From Thalassovita sp. (GTDB lineage Bacteria; Bacteroidota; Bacteroidia; Cytophagales; Flammeovirgaceae), in the NCBI GenBank assembly GCA_002729595.1, contig PBYL01000086.1, positions 43,093 through 107,092 of the forward strand: 64,000 nucleotides of DNA, given 5' to 3'. A program made the position numbers and the translations under genes. The notes under the pieces were generated by a model that was not told the DNA's origin, made no database searches, and worked only from the letters and a program-made list of their open reading frames with translations. Each line of letters starts with the position of its first letter. Position 1 is the first letter of the stretch. Below, piece after piece: positions 42,541-53,000 of this stretch.

Positions 42541-45156
42541 ATGAAAAAATCAGAACCACCCAAATTAGCAGAAAAGCTGCTTCAATGGTTTTGCAGTGAA
42601 TCTTTATACGATGAGATAAGTGGCGATTTATTCGAGCTGTACCAGCGAAGAGTAAAAGAGATGGGCAAGCCCAAAGCAAACTGGCTTTACTGGTTTAATG
42701 TATTCATGTTTTGCCGACCTTGGGCATGGAAGCGAACAAGAAGTTTTCAACTAATAAATAGTGCCATGTTTAGTAATTATGTGATTACCTCCCTCCGAAT
42801 TCTTTTTAGAGAAAAGTTGTATACAACAATTAATCTAAGTGGTTTTATTGTTGGCATTAGTAGCTTCTTACTTTGCTTTCTATATGTTGGTTATGAATTT
42901 TCGTTCGATCAATTTTTAACAGACAAAGAGAAGATTTTTAGGCTCGATTATTTTATTCTCAAAGAAGGAAAACGAACACAGAATACTGGTGGGCCAGTAC
43001 CTTTGGCAGCAACATTAAGCGGCGAAGTTTCAGGTATTGATGATTATGTGAGAATTTGGTCGGCATCGCAAAGCTACATAGCATCAGAAGAAACCTATAT
43101 GCAAGAAAATGAAGTGTGTTTTGTAGATAAATCTTTCTTCGAAGTGTTTTCTTTGCCTTTGTTGTTTGGAGAAAAATCTAAGGTATTAGCTAAGCCAAAT
43201 TCTATAGTTTTAAGTAAAAATAGCGCTCAAAAATATTTTGGAGAAGTAGAGCCAATTGGCAAAACACTAAAGTATAAAGGTTACCCCGCAGGTGAGATAG
43301 AATTGGTAGTTACAGGTGTAATGGATAATCTCCCAGAAAATACCCACCTCAAAGCTGATATGTTAATTAGTTTGGAAGGTGTAAAAACCGAAGCAGATAA
43401 TTGGGGTTCTTTTAAGCCTGTCTATGCTTATTTTAAATTATCTGATGCTACACAAGAACAAAAAATAGAGTCGCTTTTGCCTGCATTTAAAGAAAAGTAT
43501 CTAGCAGACAGAGTTCACGAAGACAATTATTTTGAATTTGATTTGATCAATATTGCTGATATCCACCTCAACAGTAGATCGAGATGGCAGTTAAAACCCG
43601 GAAATAGTTTAGATAATCTCATTTTATTCAGTTGCATCGGTGCGTTTATTTTGTTGCTGGCTTGTATCAATTACATAAATCTTTCAGCAGCTGGCTCTAT
43701 ATCGAGAAGTAGAGAAATAGGCATAAGAAAAACTTTAGGAGCTAAGCGAGGCCAGTTGGTTTTACAATACCTGAGCGAATCATTATTAATCAGTTTTATA
43801 GCTACTATACTGGCGGTGGCTTTAACTAAGTTAGCCATTCCTTATCTAGAAAAATTTGCTGGTATTACGATCTTTTTCGATCTGCAATCTATCAAAACCC
43901 TCTCATTTATCTTTGGTACAGCATTTACTACGGGTCTATTTTCGGGTTTGTATCCAGCATTAATAGCCTCTAAATTTCAGCCTGTTAAGGCAATTAAAAA
44001 CAAAGTACAAACTGGTGCTTCTACTTATTTTTTAAGAAAGGGTTTGGTCACTTTTCAGTTTCTAATTTCCATCTGTCTTATTGGCTTTACTTTGATTATA
44101 AACAAGCAGATTGATTTTATTTTAAATCACGATTTGGGTTTTAATAAGGAGCAAGTTGTAGTAATACCTTATGGTGATAAAGAAGGTGAAGCCACTTTGC
44201 TGAATGCTTTAAATGAGCAATCTTTTATCAAATCAGTAAGTATTTCTCAAAGTGTGCCTGCTTATGCTGGTGGGTACGATGGAAGATTGGCTACCACACC
44301 AACTTTGGCAGAACCCATCCAGATTCGTAGCATTATTACAGACAAAGCATTTGCAGATACTTATCAGCTAGAGTTTGTAGAGGGAAGAAACTTTGTAAAA
44401 GATATGCAGTCTGATACAGGTGCTGTGGTTTTGAATGCAACAGCAGTTGAGATGTTAGGTTTTAAAAATCCTACAGAGGCGATTGGTAAAAAAGTAAGGT
44501 GGTCTAATTATTTTGATGGGTATGTAATAGGTGTAGTAAACGATTTTCATTTGGGTTCTTTCCGAGAAAAAATTGCTCCTGTAATTTTACTAAATAAGCC
44601 TCATTGGTCTTGGTGGAAAGGCTACATTTCTGTAAAAATGGAAACAGGAAGTAGTATGCAACAAAATTTGGAAACACTAGAATCTATCTGGAAAAAACAT
44701 CAAGCAGATATCAGTTTTAGATATTTCTTTACAGACAAAAACTTTGAATCTCTCCATCAGCAAGATTTAAAATTTAGAACAATGAGCAGAATATTTTCTG
44801 CAATTGCAATTATGTTAGCTTGCTCTGGGCTATTGGGAATTACTTCTTACCAGATCAAAACAAGATCGAGAGAAATTGCGGTTAGAAAAGTGTTTGGTGC
44901 AGAAACTGGCTACTTGTTTTTAAAACTCAACAAAGAAATATTTTGGGTTACTATATTATCATTTGTAGTAGCTATTCCTATCCTCTTTATGTTAAGAGCG
45001 AATTGGATGAGTGTATTTGCCTACCAAGTAGAAATAGACTGGTGGAATTTTGCTTTGGCAGGAATACTGGCTGTTTTATTAGCAGTTTTAGTTTCTGCAT
45101 ACCATATCTACACACTGGCGAATACCAATCCAGTCAACATTATCAAAAATGAATAA
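42541..45156 (+). CDS. FtsX/MacB-type ABC permease with permease-prefix domain
   Basis: The frame opens at a TTG (42511). The ATG at 42541 gives MKKSEPPKLAEKLLQWF and 871 residues. A short cytosolic permease-prefix domain (1-65, with YDEISGDLFELYQRRV) precedes the first membrane segment (near 90-112). Two MacB-type periplasmic domains follow, each paired with an FtsX unit: RSREIGIRKTLGAKRGQLVLQYL in the first and KTRSREIAVRKVFGAETGYLF in the second. Eight membrane helices fit. It needs a separate ATPase, not encoded here. Likely roles are export or mechanotransmission, controlled by the PadR upstream. Confidence 0.93.
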   Translation: MKKSEPPKLAEKLLQWFCSESLYDEISGDLFELYQRRVKEMGKPKANWLYWFNVFMFCRPWAWKRTRSFQLINSAMFSNYVITSLRILFREKLYTTINLSGFIVGISSFLLCFLYVGYEFSFDQFLTDKEKIFRLDYFILKEGKRTQNTGGPVPLAATLSGEVSGIDDYVRIWSASQSYIASEETYMQENEVCFVDKSFFEVFSLPLLFGEKSKVLAKPNSIVLSKNSAQKYFGEVEPIGKTLKYKGYPAGEIELVVTGVMDNLPENTHLKADMLISLEGVKTEADNWGSFKPVYAYFKLSDATQEQKIESLLPAFKEKYLADRVHEDNYFEFDLINIADIHLNSRSRWQLKPGNSLDNLILFSCIGAFILLLACINYINLSAAGSISRSREIGIRKTLGAKRGQLVLQYLSESLLISFIATILAVALTKLAIPYLEKFAGITIFFDLQSIKTLSFIFGTAFTTGLFSGLYPALIASKFQPVKAIKNKVQTGASTYFLRKGLVTFQFLISICLIGFTLIINKQIDFILNHDLGFNKEQVVVIPYGDKEGEATLLNALNEQSFIKSVSISQSVPAYAGGYDGRLATTPTLAEPIQIRSIITDKAFADTYQLEFVEGRNFVKDMQSDTGAVVLNATAVEMLGFKNPTEAIGKKVRWSNYFDGYVIGVVNDFHLGSFREKIAPVILLNKPHWSWWKGYISVKMETGSSMQQNLETLESIWKKHQADISFRYFFTDKNFESLHQQDLKFRTMSRIFSAIAIMLACSGLLGITSYQIKTRSREIAVRKVFGAETGYLFLKLNKEIFWVTILSFVVAIPILFMLRANWMSVFAYQVEIDWWNFALAGILAVLLAVLVSAYHIYTLANTNPVNIIKNE

Positions 45157-45537
45157 AGGTCATTAAATAGTGGTATATAACAATGTGTATGTGAGTTCTG
45201 AAGTGACTAATTCTCTCCATTCCTATAATTAGTTTTAATTACTTACTTGTCTGGGTGAGTAATTAGATATCTGAAACAGTATATTTTGAGTGCGAAAAAT
45301 GCAATTTTATTTAATAGCGGGGTTTAAGTAATAGTTACATATAACAAGCTGTAGTCTGGTTTAGTAACTATTATTTTTTCGGATGTGCGACCTTAATGTG
45401 GTAAATAGAATTATGTTTCAACTTTTAGAATATATACGGTTAATAGACTGGGCAACAAACAAGAGTTTAGTATCTTTTATGGCCTCACCAATTAGTTTTT
45501 GAATCAATTGAATTAGTCATTTTAATAACAGTTAAGT
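45157..45537. other. Intergenic region upstream of the LytS-type kinase, no gene seen
   Basis: A 381-bp gap in which I see no open frame of note, RNA gene or clear repeat. It should contain the promoter of the kinase/regulator operon. Confidence 0.4.
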
Positions 45538-48500
45538 ATGATTTATTCATTCGAAACAAAGGTACTCAGGACTATTTTAGTGGGAGTAATTATAGTTACA
45601 ATTATAATTGAACTATTTAATGTATTAATAGGTGCTAGAGCAGAATTTTATTTGTTAAATGGATTCGGATTTATAGCATTTTCGGGTATTTTCTACTACT
45701 ACAAAAGAACAAGTAACTATAAAGTATCAGTCCTTTTATTTAGTGGAATATTTACTATAAACACATTGATTTGCTGGTATTTACTTGGCGGATACCTGAG
45801 TCATGGACCTTACTGGTTAAATTTACTTTTTGTTATATTAAGTGCAGTTACGGTTAGGGAGTATAGAAAGCGAGTTACAGTTTTTTGTATTGTTTTACTT
45901 TTAGTTTTAGTTGGGTTTCAATTAAAGTTTCCACAAGCTATAATGCTTCCTACAGAACTTACAAATCGTGTAGTTCCTTACATGGTGATAATCAGTTCTT
46001 CATTTATTATTTTTTTGGTCTATACTTTAAAGGAAAATCTGGATATTGAAAAGGATATTGTTAACGAACAAAATTCAATTCTTACAGATCAAAATGATAT
46101 TATTCAGGAACAGAATAATGTAATACACGAGATAAATGATTTGCTCGAACAAAAAGTAATTGAGCGAACTAAAAAGCTAGAAGAGAAACAAAAAGAATTA
46201 GAAGAGCTACTAGAAGCTAAAGACAAGCTCTTTGAGGCACTTCAAAAAGAAGAGTTATTTTCTAAAAGTTTACTAACCAATTTACCTGTGGGTATATTGG
46301 TTTTCGATTTAGATGGAGATATTGTTCATGCAAATACTGTTATTAAGGAATTCTTAAGAATGGATGAAGTTGACTCTGTTCTAAATATTATTGAGAATCC
46401 TTTTGTAAGACATTTTGGTATAGATCAATATTTCTACAAGGCAAAACAAGGCATTAAAACCATTAATAAAGAAATATATCTCGACTTTTCAATTGATCTT
46501 AACAAGAGAAGTAAAAGAGATTCTCAAAACTGGATTAAAATTTCAGTTGTTCCAGTTCAAACGAATAGTAGGAATCATGCAGAAAATATTTTGTTCTTGG
46601 TAGAAGATATTACCAAAACAAAAGAGATAGAAGACAACCTTAAAATATCAGAAATTAGACTTAACTCGATTGTAGAAAGTACTACTGATTATATAGCATT
46701 GTTTGATAAAAACTTTAGTCTATTAAAATGGAATAATAGCTATAAAAGATTACTAAAAGATAATAAAGGCTTAGATATTCATACTGGCTATAATTTACTC
46801 CAACACTACCCAGATGAAGTAAAAAGAGACAATTGGGAAAAACTAATGCGTAGAGCTTACCAAGGTGAGCATGTGCAGGTATTTTTAGAATTGAATCTAA
46901 TTAATAATGAGACGCAGCATGTAGACCTAAATCTATATCCAGTATTTGAGGGAGACGAAGTAATTGGGGTTACACAATTTGGCAGAAATATTACCAACCA
47001 AAAGAAAGCCGAGTTGAAGTTAGTTGAGCTTAAACAAAAAATGTCTCCAATCTTAAATTCTTTACCGATTGTAGTTTGGTCTATTAATAAGGAAGGTAAA
47101 CTTACTTACATACGAGGTAATGCTTTGGAAATATTAGGGGTTAAAGAAAATGAGGCCGTTGGTAAAAGTTTATTTGAATATTTTGGAGAATCTACTAAAA
47201 ATCATGAGTTAATTAAGAAAATTTTTAACTCAAATAAACCCGAAAGCTATGAAATAGATGTAGAAGATTTAACTTTTAGAACTTATACAGTTCCAGGAGT
47301 AAATGCAGCAGGAGAAAAAGAGTTGATTGGTATTTCGATAGATATTACAGAGAAAAAGTCTATTGAGCAGCATCTAAGAATAAGTGAGTCGTATCTAAAA
47401 GCCATTATAAATAGTACGAAATATGCGATTTGGGCTGTAAATACCAAAGGAGAAATTACGCTCTTCAACAGAAATATGGCAGCCTTTTTTAAAAGAGAAT
47501 TTGGTGAGCAGCTATATACAGGCAAAAAGATTTTAGAATCTGTAAATCATATCCATAGGCATGTTTGGGAGGCAATACATGAAAGAGGTTTTTCGGGTAA
47601 AACGGCTTTGTTTGAATACGAAATTAACAAAGAGTTTTACGAAATAGTAGTAAACCCAATTTATATCAATAATGAAATTGAAGGGATAGCCGTCTTCTCA
47701 AAAAATATTACCGCAAGAAAAAAATCACTTGATAAACTCAAAGAGAGAGAGAGATTTATAGATAATGTTTTAAATACGGTGCCAGTTCAAGTTTACATAG
47801 ATGAAGCCGATCAACAAAGTGTACACTATGTAAATAGACCTAATTCAATCCAATACAAGAATGGAGAAAATAGTCTGATTGATTTTCAAGATAAGCCCAT
47901 CTACGATCGCTGTCATGTAGAGGATTTGCCCAAACTTTACGAGCATTATCATGCCCGTGAAGCAGGTTTATATCATCCGGCCTCAGAAGTAATTGTGAGG
48001 TTAAAAGATAATCAAGACAATTGGAGATGGACAATGATTAGAGAGGTTTCATTAAAATTGAAAAATGAAGATGGAGGGAAGAAGTTTCTTGGCGTGGCAA
48101 CAGATATTCATTCTTTAAGAGAAAAAGAAAATGAATTAAAACAGATTTCTAACAAGTTGATGTTGGCTACAAAAATTGCCAAAATAGGCATTTGTATTTT
48201 TAAACCGAAGTGCGGTGGAATGATACAAGACCAACAGGCAAAAGAATTACTTCAACTTAAAATTGAAGACGATGTATCCTTAGATTATTTCCTCAATAAA
48301 ATAACAAACGAAAGGCAAAAAGCAGAGTTAGAAAATGCCATTTATCATCCAGAGCTATTTAAAAATCACAAGATGGAAATTACTCTGGGCTGTGATAAAA
48401 AGAAGCAATCACGCAAATATTTCGAGTTAATTGTAACTCCTGTTGTAAACGATGGCGAAGAATGTAATTCTGTAATTGGTGTTATTTTCGATAAAACGGA

Positions 48501-49188
48501 TTCAAGAAACAAAGAGATTAGGCTTAGGCAAAAGCAAAAAGAAGTGTTGGAAACAACTAAAAAAATGGCAGAATATAAGCTGATGGCGCTAAGAGCTGTA
48601 ATGAATCCACATTTCTTATTCAACTCATTAAATTCTATACAATACTTTATAGCCCTCAATCAAAAAGCAGATGCACTCTCTTATTTGTCTTTGTTTTCTA
48701 AGTTAATTAATAGCTCTGTATCGGGTTCTATCCTGTTAAAAGAAGAGATTGAGACCATAAAATACTATGTAGAACTAGAAAGCATGAGGTTCGAAAACAA
48801 GTTCGAGTTTGATTTCTATATCGATCAAGATCTAAATACAGAAGGCATTCAAATTCCATCTTTGCTAATCCAACCATTTATTGAGAATGCGATTATTCAT
48901 GGTATAAATAACAAAGCCGGCAAAGGCTATTTGCAAGTTAGGTTAATAGACATGGATAATTTCATTAAATGTGTAATAGAAGACGATGGTGTTGGCAGAA
49001 AACGAGCTTTGGAAATTAAAGGAGAAAATCCATTAGGGCATGTTTCAGTAGGGATGATGCTCACACAAGAAAGACTAGATATTATAAATAAAAGCATCCC
49101 AGTACAAACTAAAATTTTAGATTTAGTTCATGCTGATGGGAGTGCAGCTGGTACGAGAGTAGAATTAATAATTAAGATAAAAGAATGA
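45538..49188 (+). CDS. Six-PAS LytS-type (HisK_5) membrane sensor histidine kinase
   Basis: A 1216-residue kinase. About six hydrophobic segments fill residues 10-165. A coiled coil (about 175-240, NEQNSILTDQNDIIQEQN) leads to six PAS domains starting near 242, 374, 502, 619, 740 and 875. The HisK_5 kinase part has the phospho-acceptor His1025 in MNPHFLFNSLNSIQ, and a HATPase domain with IQPFIENAIIHGI and EDDGVGRKRA. Its stop overlaps the next start (ATGA at 49185-49188), so it is translationally coupled to a LytTR regulator, its obvious partner. The many PAS domains suggest integration of several cytosolic cues with a membrane signal. Confidence 0.95.
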   Translation: MIYSFETKVLRTILVGVIIVTIIIELFNVLIGARAEFYLLNGFGFIAFSGIFYYYKRTSNYKVSVLLFSGIFTINTLICWYLLGGYLSHGPYWLNLLFVILSAVTVREYRKRVTVFCIVLLLVLVGFQLKFPQAIMLPTELTNRVVPYMVIISSSFIIFLVYTLKENLDIEKDIVNEQNSILTDQNDIIQEQNNVIHEINDLLEQKVIERTKKLEEKQKELEELLEAKDKLFEALQKEELFSKSLLTNLPVGILVFDLDGDIVHANTVIKEFLRMDEVDSVLNIIENPFVRHFGIDQYFYKAKQGIKTINKEIYLDFSIDLNKRSKRDSQNWIKISVVPVQTNSRNHAENILFLVEDITKTKEIEDNLKISEIRLNSIVESTTDYIALFDKNFSLLKWNNSYKRLLKDNKGLDIHTGYNLLQHYPDEVKRDNWEKLMRRAYQGEHVQVFLELNLINNETQHVDLNLYPVFEGDEVIGVTQFGRNITNQKKAELKLVELKQKMSPILNSLPIVVWSINKEGKLTYIRGNALEILGVKENEAVGKSLFEYFGESTKNHELIKKIFNSNKPESYEIDVEDLTFRTYTVPGVNAAGEKELIGISIDITEKKSIEQHLRISESYLKAIINSTKYAIWAVNTKGEITLFNRNMAAFFKREFGEQLYTGKKILESVNHIHRHVWEAIHERGFSGKTALFEYEINKEFYEIVVNPIYINNEIEGIAVFSKNITARKKSLDKLKERERFIDNVLNTVPVQVYIDEADQQSVHYVNRPNSIQYKNGENSLIDFQDKPIYDRCHVEDLPKLYEHYHAREAGLYHPASEVIVRLKDNQDNWRWTMIREVSLKLKNEDGGKKFLGVATDIHSLREKENELKQISNKLMLATKIAKIGICIFKPKCGGMIQDQQAKELLQLKIEDDVSLDYFLNKITNERQKAELENAIYHPELFKNHKMEITLGCDKKKQSRKYFELIVTPVVNDGEECNSVIGVIFDKTDSRNKEIRLRQKQKEVLETTKKMAEYKLMALRAVMNPHFLFNSLNSIQYFIALNQKADALSYLSLFSKLINSSVSGSILLKEEIETIKYYVELESMRFENKFEFDFYIDQDLNTEGIQIPSLLIQPFIENAIIHGINNKAGKGYLQVRLIDMDNFIKCVIEDDGVGRKRALEIKGENPLGHVSVGMMLTQERLDIINKSIPVQTKILDLVHADGSAAGTRVELIIKIKE

Positions 49189-49949
49189 TTACAGAAAAGG
49201 AAGTTCAAGTAATTGTTATAGACGACGAGAAAAAAAGCCGTGAAAGCTTGGTAGTTTTGCTCAACGAGTTTTGTAAAGGTGTAGAAGTTTTAGGTTCTGC
49301 CGGAAGTGTAAAAGAAGGACTAAAACTCATTGAAGAAGTAGATCCAGATGTTGTTTTTCTGGATATTCAAATGAATTCTGAGACAGGTTTTGACTTGTTG
49401 AGAAAATCCCTGCCTGCTAGTTTTGAGGTGATATTTACGACGGCACATTCGGAATATGCTATAGAAGCAATTAAGTTTTCTGCATTAGATTATTTGTTAA
49501 AACCTATTGATATACAGGAGCTTCAATTGGCTGTTAATAAGTATAGAAAAAAATCTTCTGACAGTAAATTATCTCAAAGGCTCGAAACACTCATAGATAA
49601 TTTTAAAAATACAAAGTCTGAGTCTTTCAAAATGGCTTTGTCAACATCAGATGGACTCATTTTCGTAAACCTCTCAGAAATAGTGTATTTGGAAGCAGAT
49701 GGTAGCTATACCATGTTTTATTTAAAAAATGGAGAAAAGCATCTGGTAACCAAAAATCTGAAAGAATATGAGAGTTTATTAGCGCCCAAAAACTTTTTTA
49801 GAATACACAATTCCTATGTAATCAACCTCGATGAAATTGTAAAATATGTAAGGGGAGAAGGTGGCTATGTGGTAATGACAAATAATAAAAGTCTAGATGT
49901 TTCTAAAAGAAAAAAGCAGGCATTTCTAAGTAAAATCCATCTGGATTAA
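49185..49949 (+). CDS. LytTR-family response regulator
   Basis: A 254-residue regulator. The receiver domain (about 7-125) has acidic residues in IDDEKKSR, phospho-acceptor Asp60 in VVFLDIQMN, Thr in IFTTAHSEYA and Lys in YLLKPID. The LytTR DNA-binding domain (about 150-252) has IVYLEADGSYTMFYLKNGEK and FFRIHNSYVINLDEIVKYV. It overlaps the LytS-type kinase gene by 4 bases. Targets may include the PAS-array operon that begins 133 bp downstream on the same strand, but no paired LytTR site was identified. Confidence 0.96.
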   Translation: MITEKEVQVIVIDDEKKSRESLVVLLNEFCKGVEVLGSAGSVKEGLKLIEEVDPDVVFLDIQMNSETGFDLLRKSLPASFEVIFTTAHSEYAIEAIKFSALDYLLKPIDIQELQLAVNKYRKKSSDSKLSQRLETLIDNFKNTKSESFKMALSTSDGLIFVNLSEIVYLEADGSYTMFYLKNGEKHLVTKNLKEYESLLAPKNFFRIHNSYVINLDEIVKYVRGEGGYVVMTNNKSLDVSKRKKQAFLSKIHLD

Positions 49950-50082
49950 GTTATGGGTGAAATCCACTTTTTAGGAAAATCCGACCACTTATTAGATAGT
50001 TTCTCCCAGCTTTAAATTCGCACTATTATTATATAGGTGTAAAGTATAGTTTAGCTATAGAACAAATGGCTAGATAATACAA

Positions 50083-53000
50083 ATGATCAACCTATCGAAA
50101 TACTTAGCATCGAATACCAAACTTTTAGACGCTCAAGAAACTTTAGCGCAGTTAAAAAAAGAGATTTCATCTGCGACTCTCTTCGTAAAAAAAATTGAAG
50201 AGGGAGAATTGGATACACCTTACCCCGGTGTAAATGAACATGACTTTAATGCTAATTCACTTTCTGGTTCTTTAATTAGTATGAGAAACCAGCTCAAAAA
50301 TATGAGTGAGACAGAGTCTCAAAGAAAGTGGATAACAGAAGGACTAGCTTATTTTAGCGAAGTATTAAGAAAGAACCAGCAAGAACTTGAAGAAACCAGC
50401 TATGAAATTATTTGTAATCTGGTAAAGTATGTAAAGGCTAATCAAGGTGGCATTTACATAGTAAATACCGATGAGCAAGTACTTGAGCTAAAAGGCTGCT
50501 ATGCTTACGATAGGAAGAAATTTATAGATAAGAAGTTTGAATTTGGTGAAGGGCTTATTGGTCAAATTTATTTAGAAAAGGAAACACTTTTAATGAGTGA
50601 TATTCCTGACAATTACATTAACATTACTTCTGGATTGGGCGATGCTCCTCCACGCTCAGTGGTAATTGTTCCTCTAAAAGTGAATGATGAAGTGCTAGGT
50701 ATTATCGAGCTAGCATCATTTACTAATTTTGAAGCTTACCAAGTTGAGTTTCTAGAAAAGCTGGGTGAAAACATTGCGGCTTCCATCTCTACCATCCAGA
50801 TCAACGAAAAAACCCAAGAGTTACTGGCACAAAGCCAGAAGCAGGCCGAAGAGTTAAGAACTCAGGAAGAGGAGATGAAGCAAAACTTGGAAGAGATGCA
50901 AGCTACCCAAGAAGAGCTTGCCAGAAAAGATGCTGAGTCTCAAAGTGTATTGGCGGCATTAAACACAGCTTATTTTGTTGCTGAGATTAACAAAAATGGT
51001 GAGGTACAAAGCTCTAATAAACAGCTTGCTAACCTTATTAATCAAGTTTTTGGAGTACACCATTTCGAAGGAGAAAACTATAAAAAGTACAGTAACTCCA
51101 AAGTTCCTTTTGAGAAAATTCTGGAAGATGTATTTAATGGAGGGAACACTTCAAGAGTAGCTTCATTTACGGCTAACGATCAGAAAAAATGGTTGTTTGA
51201 GACCTATTCTCCAATTTTCGACAACCAGAAGCAGATCAAAAAAATTCTGATGGTAGCATCAGACATTACTCATGGTAAAGAACAGGAGTTAGAACTTGTA
51301 AAGATTCAAGACCAGATTATGACCGAAAAAGGTCGTATGGAATCTTTCATGAATAGTTATACTGATGATATTTTCATACTAGATATAGACAGAAATGTGA
51401 TTCAGGTAAATACATCTGTTCAAGAAAAATTCGGAAGTATCGGTATAGAAGTAACTTCAGGTTCTTCGGTTTATAACTATGTTGAAGACAATGAGGAAGA
51501 TGAGTTATTAAACAAAAAATTTATTGACCATTGTTTTGATACGATTGCTAAAGGAGAATCTGTATCATCTGTAAGAAAATATTATTTAGGTGATCAAGTC
51601 GGCTATTATAATGTAAACTTTTTCCCTCTAAGATCTGGTGATGGAGTAATTGGAGCCGGTTTAGTTTCTAGAGATATTACTGACCAGCGTTTGTTGCAAG
51701 ACCAGATTATCTCTGAGAAAGGCAGAATGGATTCTTTTATGGATAGCACAAAAGATCAAATTCTGTTATTGGATTTAGACTTTAAGATTAAGAATGCTAA
51801 TAAGCAGTCAAAAGATTTCTATCAGAAGAATGGGTTAGAGATAAAGGAAGGTGAGAATTTATATGAGTACCTTTCGGAAGCGGATAGAAAATCGATGCAA
51901 GCAGACTTTGCAAAAGTTATAAAAGGAGAAACTTTAACCATTGAGAAAGAAGTAGTCTTCCAAAATGATTCAAGAAGCTTTTCGCAAATCGTAGTATTCC
52001 CTCTAATTGTTTCAGGAAATGTAGAAGGTATCGGGATAATTACCAGAGATATTACAGAGCAGAAATTACTTCAAAATCAGATATTTGAAGAGAAGGGTAG
52101 GATGGATTCTTTTATGAATAGCACAACAGATAATATCTTTTTGCTAGATAAAGAAGCCAAAATTATTCAAATAAATAAGACTGTAGAAGACAGCTATTCT
52201 AAGCAAAATATTACCATTGAGATTGGTATGTCATTATTTGATTTTATAACAGATGATGACTTAGTCAATATGAAAAGGCGATTTAAAAATGCCTTAGAAG
52301 GGAAAGCCAGTACCGAAGAAGTGAAGTACATTATGGGTACTTTTGATAACTACTTCCAAAGTAATATTTTCCCATTAAAATCTAATGACGAAATTATCGG
52401 GATTGGTCTTGTTAGTAGAGATATTACAGACCGTAAGAAGTTAGAACTTGAATCTGCTGCTAAAAATGAAGAGCTCCTAGCCAGTGAAGAAGAGTTGAGA
52501 CAAAACATGGAAGAACTTTCAGCTACGCAAGAAGAAATGCAGCGTGTGATGAAAGAAATCCAAGATAGTGAAGCTTTTATGACTGGTCTAATCAATTCTA
52601 CGACCGATACCATTTTTACTCTCGATACAGACTTTAGACTATTAGTTTACAATGATGTATTCCGCAAAACTTGGGAAAACCTAGGTTTTAAAGTAGATAA
52701 AGGAATACATATGTCTACCTATTATACAGATACAGCAGAATGGGAGACTTATGTAAAGCTTTTCAAAAGATGTTTTGGTGGTGAGCAGTTTACAACTAGT
52801 GGAAGCAAAGAGATTGGTGGCAATATGCACTATTTCTTGTTTGTATATAGCCCTATTTACGATCGCTCTAACAATGTAATCTCTGTCGCTATCTTTGCCA
52901 AAGATGTTACTGAAGAAGAACTTACCAAGCAGCAAAACGCTGAATTACTTAAAGAAACTCAAGAAGTAGCGGATGAGCTAAAAGCTCAAGAAGAAGAACT